DNA from: Brevibacillus ruminantium
Lineage (GTDB): Bacteria > Bacillota > Bacilli > Brevibacillales > Brevibacillaceae
Direction: 5' to 3'
Length of the DNA stretch: 64,000 bases
Assembly (NCBI RefSeq): GCF_023746555.1
Contig: NZ_CP098755.1
Location: 384,501 to 448,500 of the forward strand
In this document: piece after piece, positions 16,718 to 25,792 of the stretch
Position numbering within the stretch: position 1 is the first letter of the stretch
Layout of the letters: each line of letters opens with the position of its first letter
Notes under the pieces: model-generated
Databases searched by the model: none
What the model was told of the DNA's origin: nothing
Seen by the model: only the letters and a program-made list of their open reading frames with translations
Translations under genes and position numbers: made by a program

Positions 16718-19700
16718 GTGAAGTGGATAACGAAGATGTCACTTAAGAATCCAGCCATGGTTGTGTTGATCTCTATACTTGTCTCGCTAGGCGGACTTTT
16801 CTCCTTTTCGGTCATCAACATCGAAAGTGAGCCTCAGGCCAAGCTGGGCATGCTGACGATTTCCACGATGTATCCGGGCGCTTCTGCCGAGGATGTGCTG
16901 GAAGATGTGAGCAAGCCTTTGGAGAAAGCCATCGATGCCGTCAGCGGCGTAAAATCGTACATCTCCAGTTCCGAGGAAAATCACTCCCTGCTGACAGTCT
17001 CCATCCAGGCCGAAGCCGATATGGACAAGGTGCGCGACGAGGTGGAGAAAAGCGTCAGCAACGCAAGGCTTCCTGCCCAAGCTAGGCGACCCAAGGTAAA
17101 TCTTCGCATGATCGGCAGCGAACCGATGTATTTCCTGGCGATCAGCAACCAGGGGCAATCGCGTACAAATGAAGCCTTTTACCGCCTGGTCGAGGATATT
17201 TTCGTAGAAGAGCTGCAGGCGATTGCTGGTGTTGATGCTGCAGATGTGATCGGCATGGAGAAAAAAGTGGTGCGGATTCGGCCGAATACGGAGGCTTTAA
17301 GCTATTACCAGCTGTCTCCCGGTGACTTGAAGCGAGCGCTGGAAGCCCAGCACATCTCGTCATCTGTGGGCAGTGTCAGAGAGGCCGGCCAGGACTACAT
17401 CGCACGCATCGACAATGCCTATACCAGTCTGGAGCAGTTGAAACAAACCCGGCTGCCGATACCGGACAATGGCTTCGGTCAGCCAGCGTATTTGCGGATC
17501 GGGGATGTAGCTACCGTCCATTGGGAGCTGGAGCGCAGCTCAATCAGCCGGTTAAACGGGAAACCGGCCGTTGCCGTGCAGATCACCAAAACGGCGGACG
17601 GCAACATCGTGGATGTCAGTGAGGCGATACGGGAAAAGCTGCATGCGTTTCGCGCCCAATACCCTGATTTGGCGTTTGAAATCGTTTCCGATCGCTCTGA
17701 CTTCGTCCGTACCTCCATTGGGGGAATGGCCAAAGAGGGCCTGTTGGGGATCGTGATGGCAGTTTTGGTGATCTATCTGTTCCTGCGTCATCTCAAATCA
17801 ACGCTGATCGTGATGGTATCGATCCCGCTGTGCATCCTCGTCAGCGTCTTGTTTCTCTATCTCAACGGAATCAGCATCAACCTGATGAGCCTGTTCGGGA
17901 TGACGGTAGCCATCGGGAGGGTCGTAGACGACAGTATTGTCGTGATTGAAAATATTTTCCGGCGGTACCAAACCGAAGAACGCCATAACCGGACGATCAT
18001 CGAAGCAGTTGGTGAAGTAGCGAGTGCCATTACCTCATCGACGTTGGCAACGGTAGCGGTCTTTGTGCCCATCGCTTTTGTCAGCGGGATTTTGGGCGAC
18101 TTTTTCAAACCGTTCGCGGCTGCGGTGGCGTGGGCGCTTTTGGCATCGCTTCTGGTGGCTGTTACGGTGGTGCCTTGGCTGGCCAGCGTCACGATGCGGT
18201 CCGAAAAGCAAAGCGTGCATCGGGAAAGCCGTCTGGCTGCCGTCTACCCCAAAGCATTGTTATGGGCACTGAAGCACAAAGGGAGAGTGGCGCTGGTTAC
18301 TTTGCTCCTCTTTGGCGGCAGCCTGGGCCTGGCCGCAACTCTGCCTTCCGGTTTTCTGCCCGAGCTGAATTCCAATCTCTTGTTTATCAAGCTGAAAATG
18401 CCGACAGGAACGACGCTGGAGACGACCAGCACGAAGGTGGAGTCTATCGAAAAAGCAGTTCTGGATGAGCCGGAGGTGCTCTATATCCAGAGCCGGATCG
18501 GTGGGGCGCAGGGGGAGGCGAAGCAAACTCAGCTCGCGGAAATGACGATCAAGCTGCAGGACGGGGCAGACGAGAATGACGTCCAGGCGCGAATACGCCA
18601 AAGGGTAACTCCGATGATACCGGCCGAAGCCCAGGTCACGTTCAGCAAGCCGGCGGCAGGCGGTCAGGGCGGCTATCAGCTCGTTCTGTACGGAAATGAT
18701 TTCGCGCAAATACAAGAAGCAGCGACTATGGTCAAAGCAAAGCTGAAAGAAAACCCGTTGCTCGCCAACGTCAAAGACAATGTCTCCGACCGACGGGGAC
18801 AGCTCTCGATTACAGTGGACCGGGACCGTGCTTTGCAGTGGGGCTTTACTCCCCAGCAGGCGGCCAGCGAACTGGCCGGTGTCATCGGGACCGCCAGCTT
18901 GCCAAGCATCAAGCTAAACGGCAGGGAATATGAACTGATCTTTGGGGCAGGGGAGCCTCAGTCTCTGGAGCGGCTGCCGGAGATTTGGCTGAAGTCTCCG
19001 CTGGGCGGGCAGGTTGCCCTCAGGGAGATTGCCTCCCTGCAAAGAGAAGAAGCTCCTGCTTCTCTGCTGCGAAAAGAAGGCAAACCGTATATCCAGATTA
19101 CCGCCGATATTCTCGGCTCGGACAAAGGCGGGATCTCTCAGGCGCAGACGAACAGCCTGAAGCAGTTGCCGCTCCCGCGAGGAGTCAGCATCAGCTCGGA
19201 GGGGGTGCAGCAGGATATGCAAAAAGGGTTCGTGGAAATGTTCGCCGCCATTGGTGCCGCTATTCTGCTTGTCCTCTTGGTGATGGTCGCGTCGTTTGGC
19301 AACCTGTTGTCGCCGCTTGCGGTTTTACTGTCTTTGCCGCTCGCCTCGATTGGCGGTTTGTTCGGACTGTGGCTGTTTGGCGGTGTACTGGATATGACCG
19401 TGTTGATTGGCTTCCTGATGCTGATCGGCATCGTGGTGACCAATGCGATTGTCCTGATTGACCGGGTAGGTCAGAAGATGAGAGAGGGATTGGCGGTTCG
19501 CGAAGCTTTGATCGAAGCGGGGAGAACTCGTTTGCGTCCGATCCTGATGACGGCCGTGGCGACAATTGCGGCAATGCTGCCCCTGGCGTTTGGCTTTTCG
19601 GAAGGGAGCTTGTTGTCCAAAGGCTTATCCATCGTAGTGATCGGCGGGCTGCTTTCGTCGACGCTGATGACGCTTGTAGTCGTTCCAGTAGGCTATGAAG

Positions 19701-19774
19701 CCTTGTACCATCTGGCAAACCGCAGGCGCATCCGCAAACAGAGCCATACAGTCCAAGAGGCATTGGAGGGATGA
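16718..19774 (+). CDS. RND efflux transporter (HAE1/SwrC-like)
   Basis: A 1018-residue inner-membrane pump with the two-fold RND layout: one helix, a large outer loop, six helices, then the same again. Family marks include the proton-relay motif GRVVDDSIVVIENIFRRYQ, the GASAEDV entrance region, and RLRPILMTAVATIAAMLPLAFG in the second half. It exports lipophilic or surfactant compounds by proton antiport, as SwrC (YerP) does for surfactin in Bacillus. Start GTG with AAAGGAGG 11 bases upstream. It heads an operon with its adaptor, a small membrane protein and a two-component system that probably senses the substrate. Confidence 0.92.
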   Translation: MKWITKMSLKNPAMVVLISILVSLGGLFSFSVINIESEPQAKLGMLTISTMYPGASAEDVLEDVSKPLEKAIDAVSGVKSYISSSEENHSLLTVSIQAEADMDKVRDEVEKSVSNARLPAQARRPKVNLRMIGSEPMYFLAISNQGQSRTNEAFYRLVEDIFVEELQAIAGVDAADVIGMEKKVVRIRPNTEALSYYQLSPGDLKRALEAQHISSSVGSVREAGQDYIARIDNAYTSLEQLKQTRLPIPDNGFGQPAYLRIGDVATVHWELERSSISRLNGKPAVAVQITKTADGNIVDVSEAIREKLHAFRAQYPDLAFEIVSDRSDFVRTSIGGMAKEGLLGIVMAVLVIYLFLRHLKSTLIVMVSIPLCILVSVLFLYLNGISINLMSLFGMTVAIGRVVDDSIVVIENIFRRYQTEERHNRTIIEAVGEVASAITSSTLATVAVFVPIAFVSGILGDFFKPFAAAVAWALLASLLVAVTVVPWLASVTMRSEKQSVHRESRLAAVYPKALLWALKHKGRVALVTLLLFGGSLGLAATLPSGFLPELNSNLLFIKLKMPTGTTLETTSTKVESIEKAVLDEPEVLYIQSRIGGAQGEAKQTQLAEMTIKLQDGADENDVQARIRQRVTPMIPAEAQVTFSKPAAGGQGGYQLVLYGNDFAQIQEAATMVKAKLKENPLLANVKDNVSDRRGQLSITVDRDRALQWGFTPQQAASELAGVIGTASLPSIKLNGREYELIFGAGEPQSLERLPEIWLKSPLGGQVALREIASLQREEAPASLLRKEGKPYIQITADILGSDKGGISQAQTNSLKQLPLPRGVSISSEGVQQDMQKGFVEMFAAIGAAILLVLLVMVASFGNLLSPLAVLLSLPLASIGGLFGLWLFGGVLDMTVLIGFLMLIGIVVTNAIVLIDRVGQKMREGLAVREALIEAGRTRLRPILMTAVATIAAMLPLAFGFSEGSLLSKGLSIVVIGGLLSSTLMTLVVVPVGYEALYHLANRRRIRKQSHTVQEALEG

Positions 19775-19778
19775 TCGG

Positions 19779-21044
19779 ATGAAAATGAATAGGTTGATCG
19801 GTGTGAGTGCCACTCTGCTGGTATCGCTGGGGCTCGCGCTCGGCGGGTGCAGCTCGCAGGACGGGGAGAAAGGTGTGTCTCAAGTGGAGACGCATCCGAC
19901 CCCTTCCGCTCGGCTGGTAACCGTCTATGAGGCGAAAGAAGAGGCGGTTTCACAAAAGCAGACGTTTATCGGCACTATCACGGCTGATGCAGAGGGAACG
20001 GTGGTTCCGAAGGCAGCGGGGACGCTTGCGAAGCTCTACGTGAAAAAAGGGGATGCCGTGACCCAGGGTCAGGTGATCGGAGAGGTGGACCGCACGCAGA
20101 AAGAGCTGGAGCTGCGGGAGGCGGAGACGAAGCTGGCCGAAGCTAAAGCGAGACTGGCCCAGGCCAAGACCGTAGAGGCAGCGGACGGAAATGCTGTCTC
20201 AGCATCTGCGTTATCCGCCCAATCGCTGGAAAATGCCAGGGTAAGCTATGAGCGTGTGAAAAAGCTGGTGGAAGCAGGGGCTTTGCCCCGATCTCAACTG
20301 GATGCGGCAGAAGCGGACTGGATTCGGGCGCAAAGCAATGATCGGGCGGCACAGATCGCGGATGCCAGGGATCAGGCGGGCATCACGGTCTCCTCAGCAG
20401 CCGTAGAAGGAGCGCAGGTGGCTTGGGAAAAGGCGAAAAAAGCGCTAAGCGAGACGCAAATCCAGGCGACCATGACGGGAACGGTGAACAACCTGTTTGC
20501 CGCTGAGGGAGATGTCGTCTCCACGCAGGCCGCCATAGCAGAAATCATTTCTCTCGATCATGTCGTAATTGCGGTGCAGGTGGCAGAGGACTATCTGGCT
20601 GATTTTGCGCAGGGGGGCAGCGTGCAGATCTCCGTCCCGGCCCTGGGACTGGAGACGGAAGGAAGGGTCAGCTTTGTCGGAATGACCGCGACGGGGCAGA
20701 GCAAGCTGTATCCGGTAGAAATCCGGATGTCCAATCCCGGACATGCACTTCGGCCGGGGATGCGTGCCGACGTGACGGTGGCGCGAAAAAAAGCAGAGAA
20801 GGGCATCGTCGTGCCGAGTGAGGCTGTTCTGAATGAAGACGGAATGAACTACGTGTTTCTGGTCAGAGGGGAGCGAGCGTTCAAGCAGGAAGTGACTGTA
20901 ATTGACAACACGAGCACGACCAGCTTTGTACAGATTGGCACAGGAATCGCCCCGGGAGATCTTGTCGCAGTATCCGGGCAAGCAGATTTGAACGATAACG
21001 ACCTTGTCACTGTGGAAAATCCACCGGGAAGAAAAGGAGAATGA
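19779..21044 (+). CDS. RND pump membrane-fusion lipoprotein
   Basis: A 421-residue HlyD/AcrA-type adaptor. Lipobox LALGGCSS anchors it outside the membrane. The halves of a lipoyl-like domain (GTVVPKAAGTLAKLYVKKGD; ATMTGTVNNLFAAEGDVV) flank an alpha-hairpin of Ala/Glu/Lys-rich heptads (about residues 100-215), then beta-barrel and membrane-proximal domains (LRPGMRADVTV, VVPSEAVLNEDG). The start at 19779 follows TTGGAGGG. It lies four bases after the pump gene and overlaps the next gene. The unusual gene order is pump first, adaptor second. Confidence 0.9.
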   Translation: MKMNRLIGVSATLLVSLGLALGGCSSQDGEKGVSQVETHPTPSARLVTVYEAKEEAVSQKQTFIGTITADAEGTVVPKAAGTLAKLYVKKGDAVTQGQVIGEVDRTQKELELREAETKLAEAKARLAQAKTVEAADGNAVSASALSAQSLENARVSYERVKKLVEAGALPRSQLDAAEADWIRAQSNDRAAQIADARDQAGITVSSAAVEGAQVAWEKAKKALSETQIQATMTGTVNNLFAAEGDVVSTQAAIAEIISLDHVVIAVQVAEDYLADFAQGGSVQISVPALGLETEGRVSFVGMTATGQSKLYPVEIRMSNPGHALRPGMRADVTVARKKAEKGIVVPSEAVLNEDGMNYVFLVRGERAFKQEVTVIDNTSTTSFVQIGTGIAPGDLVAVSGQADLNDNDLVTVENPPGRKGE

Positions 21045-21493
21045 ACATGTACGCTGGGTTGTATTTTACGCATATCATCGGTTTGTCTGTCTGGTTTGGC
21101 GCATTGATTGTCCTTTTGCTTTTGCTCCGCAGCGCCAGATTGGCAGGGGAGCAGCAGAAGCTGGCGGCCGTTTTGTCCAAAGGAAGGGTGTGGACGATTT
21201 TTCAAGCGGCGGCCGTGGCTGTGCTTGGGTCCGGTATCGGGCTGATCGTTATCGCAGGGATGATTGGCAAAAGCAAACCTCTCTGGCTGAAGCTGATGGA
21301 AGAGGGAGGCGGCATGGTTGCGCTGCTGTTCGTGATTCTAGTAACATGGTTGACACGTAGCATGCGCCATGCGTTGAAACAGGAAAATGAAACGCGTTTT
21401 ACCCAGATCATGAAAAGATTCTCCGCAGTGGCCTCGGCATTTGTTGTGGCGATTGCTGCGGTTGTTCTCGTTGTCAGCCTCAGATTGACGTAG
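21041..21493 (+). CDS. Small four-helix membrane protein (CopD/DUF2269-like)
   Basis: 150 residues with four hydrophobic helices; the first reads YAGLYFTHIIGLSVWFGALI, with a His and Trp-Phe-Gly arrangement seen in CopD-like proteins. It overlaps the adaptor gene as ATGA, so it is translated with it, and is followed after 15 bases by the response regulator. It may be an accessory of the pump or a membrane input to the sensor; neither can be decided from sequence. Confidence 0.7.
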   Translation: MNMYAGLYFTHIIGLSVWFGALIVLLLLLRSARLAGEQQKLAAVLSKGRVWTIFQAAAVAVLGSGIGLIVIAGMIGKSKPLWLKLMEEGGGMVALLFVILVTWLTRSMRHALKQENETRFTQIMKRFSAVASAFVVAIAAVVLVVSLRLT

Positions 21494-21508
21494 ACGGAGG
21501 GAAATCGT

Positions 21509-22189
21509 ATGAAGACCACCATTCTGGTCGCGGATGACGACCCGCATGTTCGGGAGCTGGTCCGCTATTATTTGACTCGTGAAGGCTACCAGATGATCGA
21601 AGCACCTGATGGGGCGGCTGCCTCAGACATCCTGCAGCGGGAGCAAATCCAACTGGCCGTGGTCGACGTGATGATGCCGGGAAAAAACGGCTGGGAGTTA
21701 TGCCGGGAGATCCGGGAAAACTTCGACATTCCGGTCATCCTGCTGACAGCAAAGGGAGAGGTGTGGGACAAGGAAAAAGGGTTTCTGGCCGGGACGGATG
21801 ATTATCTGACCAAGCCGTTTGAACCGCAAGAGCTGCTCTATCGGATCAGAGCCTTGCTTCGACGCTACAAGATGGTCAGCAAGCAAGTGATCGTGATGAA
21901 TGGGACGGTGATTGACCGCATCAGTCACGTTGTAAAAGTGGGAGACGAGACGATTCACCTTCCCCTGAAGGAGTTTGAGTTGCTGGCCCAACTGGCCAGC
22001 TTTCCCGGCCGCACTTTCACCAGGGCAGAGCTGCTGGAGCTGATCTGGGGAGACGATTACGAAGGCGAGAGCCGGACGATCGATGTGCATATCAAACGGC
22101 TGCGGGAAAAATTTGCCGAGAAAACGGACGACTTTGTCATTTCGACCATTCGCGGCTTGGGCTACAAGCTGGAGGTGCGTTCATCGTGA
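21509..22189 (+). CDS. OmpR-family response regulator
   Basis: 226 residues: a receiver domain with acid pair DDD (9-11), phospho-acceptor Asp53 in VVDVMMPG, and YLTKPF lysine; then an OmpR winged helix (LPLKEFELLAQL, RTIDVHIKRLREK, STIRGLGYKLE). GGAGG precedes the start. It overlaps the histidine kinase gene by four bases. With the pump upstream it is the likely regulator of the operon. Confidence 0.93.
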   Translation: MKTTILVADDDPHVRELVRYYLTREGYQMIEAPDGAAASDILQREQIQLAVVDVMMPGKNGWELCREIRENFDIPVILLTAKGEVWDKEKGFLAGTDDYLTKPFEPQELLYRIRALLRRYKMVSKQVIVMNGTVIDRISHVVKVGDETIHLPLKEFELLAQLASFPGRTFTRAELLELIWGDDYEGESRTIDVHIKRLREKFAEKTDDFVISTIRGLGYKLEVRSS

Positions 22190-23607
22190 AATCGCTGTAT
22201 GTCCGGCTTGTCCTCACGTATATTGCGATTCTGATGGTCAGCGGGACATTGGGCTTCCTGTTTGCCAACGGGTATTACCAGAAGAATTTGCGGGCGTATA
22301 ACGACGAGAAAATAACCCGGATCAGCGAGGAGATCGTCGGGCTCTACGAGCAGAACAGCTCCCAGGATCTGCAAAACTATCTCACGCATATTGCCAACAT
22401 GAATTTTCAGCTCTACCTGGTAGATGAGCAAGGGAGGGGGACGCTATTTGGTGCCCCTTTCCGGGAACAAAAGATCGATCCGGCGATCGTTAAACGAGTC
22501 CTCTCCGGTGGTATCTACCGGGGAATCCTGGAGGAACAGCATGGCTTGTTTGTCACCGGCTTTTTCGAGAATACGCTGAAAAACAGCATCGGGCTGCCGA
22601 TCACATCAGACGGCAAGACCTACGCGCTGTTCGTTCGCCCCGATACAGAGCAGCAGTTCGGGGAAGTGCATATCTTATTTGCGATCCTGCTGGCGGCGAT
22701 GTTCTTCCTCAGCATCTTTTTTATCCTCGTCTTTACCCGGTACCTGGTCCGACCGATCAAACGGCTGACGAAGGCAACCAAGCAGTTGGCTGAGGGGAAT
22801 TACGACATCCGGCTCGATATTGCCAGGAAGGATGAGATCGGCGTCCTTGCGGCTAACTTTGCACAAATGACCGAGTCGCTGAAGCAACTGGAGGAGATGA
22901 GACAGGAATTCGTCTCCAATGTCTCGCATGAGATTCAGTCGCCGCTGACGTCGATTCAGGGATTCTCCCAGGCGATCCGCACCGGTGAAGTCCCCGAGAA
23001 GCAGCAGGAAGCGTACCTGGCGATTATTGAACAGGAGAGCAGGCGACTGTCGTCACTGAGCAAACAGCTGCTGACATTGGCTTCTTTGGAAAAAGAGGCG
23101 AATCTCTATGACCCCGCCTGGTACCGTCTGGACGAACAGATTCGTCAGGTGCTGCTGATGCTGGAGAAGCAGTGGCGGGAAAAGGATCTCGAGATCGATC
23201 TGGAGTTGCCCGAGACGATGATTCACGCTGATAAACAACTGTTTAATCAAGTCTGGATCAATCTGATTGCAAACAGTATCAAGTTTACGGAACAGGGCGG
23301 ATCGTTATTTATCGGGATTCGCTATGACCGGGAGATTACCGTCACGGTCAAGGACACGGGTGTGGGTATATCGGAAGAGGAGCTGCAGCATATTTTCGAC
23401 CGTTTTTACAAGGGAGACAAATCCCGCAATCGTACCAGCACCGGAAGCGGGCTGGGGCTGTCGATCGTCAAAAAAATCGTGCAGCTCTCTGGAGGCAGTC
23501 TGCAGGTGGACAGCAAACCGGGAGAAGGGACTGTCTTTACCATAAAGCTGCCGCAGGAATTTGTGAAGCAATCCGAACCAACAAAAAGGGAGAAGGGACA
23601 GCGGTGA
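22186..23607 (+). CDS. Sensor histidine kinase of the RND operon
   Basis: 473 residues: helix 1 (about 8-28), an extracytoplasmic sensing region of some 130 residues, helix 2 (about 162-184), HAMP, HisKA with His248 in VSHEIQSPLTSIQGF, and a HATPase with NLIANSIKF, DTGVGI and GSGLGLSIVKK. GTGA overlap with the regulator. The His-box has Gln where most kinases have Arg (EIQSP), as in some cell-envelope sensors. Presumably senses an envelope or antibiotic stress that the pump relieves. Confidence 0.92.
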   Translation: MKSLYVRLVLTYIAILMVSGTLGFLFANGYYQKNLRAYNDEKITRISEEIVGLYEQNSSQDLQNYLTHIANMNFQLYLVDEQGRGTLFGAPFREQKIDPAIVKRVLSGGIYRGILEEQHGLFVTGFFENTLKNSIGLPITSDGKTYALFVRPDTEQQFGEVHILFAILLAAMFFLSIFFILVFTRYLVRPIKRLTKATKQLAEGNYDIRLDIARKDEIGVLAANFAQMTESLKQLEEMRQEFVSNVSHEIQSPLTSIQGFSQAIRTGEVPEKQQEAYLAIIEQESRRLSSLSKQLLTLASLEKEANLYDPAWYRLDEQIRQVLLMLEKQWREKDLEIDLELPETMIHADKQLFNQVWINLIANSIKFTEQGGSLFIGIRYDREITVTVKDTGVGISEEELQHIFDRFYKGDKSRNRTSTGSGLGLSIVKKIVQLSGGSLQVDSKPGEGTVFTIKLPQEFVKQSEPTKREKGQR

Positions 23608-23623
23608 GCCCCGTCTCCTTTTT
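23583..23623 (+). terminator. Terminator overlapping the kinase stop codon
   Basis: AAAAAGGGAGAAGGG pairs imperfectly with CCCGTCTCCTTTTT; the stem starts inside the last codons of the kinase gene and ends in five T residues. Confidence 0.6.
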
Positions 23624-23862
23624 GGCTTTGTGCAAAGCATGCGGTCTGAGCAGGAAATAAGCGCGGGTTTGCGAATACAAAATGAATGGCTTGTTACAGT
23701 AATTGCCGACTGAAAGCTCACGGTTTTAATCGTGGGATGAAAGACGGCTTTGCCTGAACATCCCTTCATGGGACGGGCAGGGCAAACACATAGCACATGT
23801 GCGAGTACTTTTCTTTATTATTCATCGTTGCAGTTTGTTATTTATACTAATACAATGATTAT

Positions 23863-24261
23863 ATGGAACAAGAATATAGACGTACAGCTACTACAGTATC
23901 TCTCATCAACTATCATTTTGTTTTCTGCCCTCGTTATCGAAGAAAAGTATTCGTGGAACAGGTGGAAATTCGATTCAAGGAACTACTTGAAAAAATATGT
24001 CAAGAGAATGGCTGGCATATTGTAGCAATGGAAGTTATGCCAGATCATGTCCATCTGTTCCTGAACGGTCTTCCCTCCGATTCCCCATCAGACATTATGG
24101 CAAAAGTGAAAGGGGTGACCTCTCGAATATTGAGGCAGGAGTTCAAGCATCTTGCTCATTTGCCGAGTCTGTGGACACGCTCTTTTTTCGTAAGTACAGC
24201 AGGAAACGTATCAAGCGAAACAGTAAAGCGTTATGTGGAAGAACAAAAGAAAAGGGGGTGA
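23863..24261 (+). CDS. tnpA: IS200/IS605 transposase TnpA (Y1 HUH family)
   Basis: 132 residues, a normal length for TnpA. The HUH metal motif is DHVHLF (His62, His64) and the nucleophilic tyrosine is Tyr124 in VKRYVEEQ; the N-terminal YHFVFCPRYRRKVF is typical. It cuts and rejoins single-stranded ends at the subterminal hairpins. No strong ribosome binding site is seen at the ATG. It lies four bases before tnpB. Confidence 0.93.
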   Translation: MEQEYRRTATTVSLINYHFVFCPRYRRKVFVEQVEIRFKELLEKICQENGWHIVAMEVMPDHVHLFLNGLPSDSPSDIMAKVKGVTSRILRQEFKHLAHLPSLWTRSFFVSTAGNVSSETVKRYVEEQKKRG

Positions 24262-24265
24262 ACAT

Positions 24266-25321
24266 ATGCAAGCTTTAACCGTTAAAATTCGCATATTTCC
24301 TGATCAACCAGATATTCTTCGTCATGTAGGAAAGGAATATATTCGTGTAGTCAATCAGCTAACAGAACAAGCGGAACAACTTGGTGGGTTTCCAAAAACA
24401 ACCACTAAAAATGTAGAAACCATTCTACCATCAGCCGTCTGTAATCAAGCTATACGTGATGCCAAGAGTGTATACCGAAAAATCAAGAAGTTGGGTACTC
24501 GCCCTATTCTGAAAAAACCTGTTTATTTCGTCAACAATCAAAACTACACGGTATCCGAAAATATAGTTGCTTTCCCTATCGTTGTAGAGGGAAAGACGAA
24601 GAAAACAGCGTTTCGTGCTACGATGACCAGCCGAGATAGGGAACTGTTAAGCAAAGGAAAATCTGGATTAATGCGTATCATGGAAAAGTCAGGGAAATGG
24701 TACGCTCAAATTTCGGTAGAAGTGCCTACAAGCGTAACAAACAACGAAAACATCATGGGTATTGATCTTGGTTTGAAAGTTCCTGCTGTTGCTGTAACTT
24801 CTACAGGGAAAACCCGATTCTTTGGAAACGGCAGACAGAACAAGTACATACGAAGAAAGTACCAACAACGTAGACGTAAATTAGGGAAACTCAAAAAGTT
24901 GTCTGCCGTTCGCAAGCTAGGCAACAAAGAACAACGATGGATGAAAGATCAAAACCATAAGATCAGCCGACAGATTGTCAATACAGCCATTCAGGAAGGC
25001 GTGTCGGTCATTAAGCTTGAACGATTAGGGAATATTCGCAAGACGGCAAGAACAAGCCGTAAACACGCAAAGAATCTGCACAGTTGGACTTTCTATCAGC
25101 TTCAGCAGTTCATCTCCTACAAAGCAAATTTAGTTGGCATAAGGGTTGTGGAAGTCAATCCTGCCTACACTTCTCAATGCTGTCCTGCCTGTGGTAAGAA
25201 GAACAAAGCGAGAGACAGAAGGTACAAGTGTTCATGCGGATTCAAAGCTCATCGCGATCGGGTTGGAGCCATCAATATCATGCGTCAACCTGTGACAGAT
25301 GGTAACAGTCTGTCAGCCTAA
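24266..25321 (+). CDS. tnpB: TnpB, RNA-guided endonuclease of the IS605 group
   Basis: 351 residues. RuvC-type catalytic residues are all present: Asp167 in MGIDLGLK, Glu252 in VIKLERLG, Asp331 in AHRDRVGAINI. The zinc finger has CPAC (306-309) and CSC (322-324). TnpB proteins are guided by an RNA from the element's right end to cut the empty donor site and so favour retention of the element. Start ATG at 24266 with AAAGGGGGTG upstream. All key residues are intact, so activity is plausible. Confidence 0.93.
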   Translation: MQALTVKIRIFPDQPDILRHVGKEYIRVVNQLTEQAEQLGGFPKTTTKNVETILPSAVCNQAIRDAKSVYRKIKKLGTRPILKKPVYFVNNQNYTVSENIVAFPIVVEGKTKKTAFRATMTSRDRELLSKGKSGLMRIMEKSGKWYAQISVEVPTSVTNNENIMGIDLGLKVPAVAVTSTGKTRFFGNGRQNKYIRRKYQQRRRKLGKLKKLSAVRKLGNKEQRWMKDQNHKISRQIVNTAIQEGVSVIKLERLGNIRKTARTSRKHAKNLHSWTFYQLQQFISYKANLVGIRVVEVNPAYTSQCCPACGKKNKARDRRYKCSCGFKAHRDRVGAINIMRQPVTDGNSLSA

Positions 25322-25471
25322 GATGCTATAGGCACTGTCTTAGGACGGGCTGATGAGACAGCCCTGAACCTGGGGGAACTACGGATAGCAGAAATGCACT
25401 TCCGACTACCACCCAGGAATCCCACTGGTACCGAAGGTGTCAGCTTGCCCCTTTAGGGGTGGGAGTCTCAA
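25200..25471 (+). ncRNA. Presumptive omega RNA (reRNA) of the TnpB element
   Basis: In IS605-type elements the guide RNA covers the 3' end of tnpB and the right end, and its guide is copied from the flank just outside. Here 150 bases after the tnpB stop are GC-rich and foldable (for example GGGCTGATGAGACAGCCC and CCCCTTTAGGGG) and end at GGAGTCTCAA. The predicted guide begins at about 25472 (GGCGTGAACGATAAAA). The 5' boundary is a guess. Confidence 0.6.
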
Positions 25472-25474
25472 GGC

Positions 25475-25735
25475 GTGAACGATAAAAAAGATGCTCTCGT
25501 TCCCGAGCTGGATGATTTGCTGTACAAGTTTACCGAGCTGTTGACGGGAGAAGCGACTCCCGAGCGTGTGGAAATGGTAAAGGTCTGGTGCCTGTACGCA
25601 CATATGAGCAAAGTGATGCCGCCGCTGATTCAGCATTGGGGCAGTGAGCCCGAGCATGCGGACGCAAAGAATCAGATCAGGGACATCATCGAACAAATCA
25701 AGCAGTGGAACCAGACCAAAAATCAAAAGCATTAA
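25475..25735 (+). CDS. YusU-like protein (DUF2573 family)
   Basis: 86 residues, acidic and helical, with VKVWCLYAHMSKVMPPLIQHW, which fits the small Bacillus YusU/DUF2573 proteins of unknown function. The N-terminus appears complete. The start is GTG at 25475, only a few bases past the right end of the insertion sequence, and its only Shine-Dalgarno (GGGAG, 9 bases upstream) belongs to the element. The native upstream region was therefore replaced by the insertion, and expression now depends on transcription from or through the element. Confidence 0.7.
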   Translation: MNDKKDALVPELDDLLYKFTELLTGEATPERVEMVKVWCLYAHMSKVMPPLIQHWGSEPEHADAKNQIRDIIEQIKQWNQTKNQKH

Positions 25736-25792
25736 GTCATGCGAGCAGGCTGTCTTTTCTGGGCGGCCTGCTTTTGCTTTTTTTACTCACCG

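Larger units (their letters stand above)
23710..25471 (+). mobile_element. IS200/IS605-family insertion sequence with tnpA and tnpB
   Basis: The element carries a Y1 transposase and TnpB in the same orientation. Near the left end is a hairpin (CTCACG/CGTGGG, 23717-23736) and near the right end CCCCTTTAGGGG (25448-25459), followed by GGTGGGAGTCTCAA. As usual for the family there are no terminal inverted repeats or target duplications, so the exact ends are estimates (plus or minus about 20 bases). It is inserted between the kinase terminator and the YusU-like gene. Both proteins look intact, so it may be active. Confidence 0.85.
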
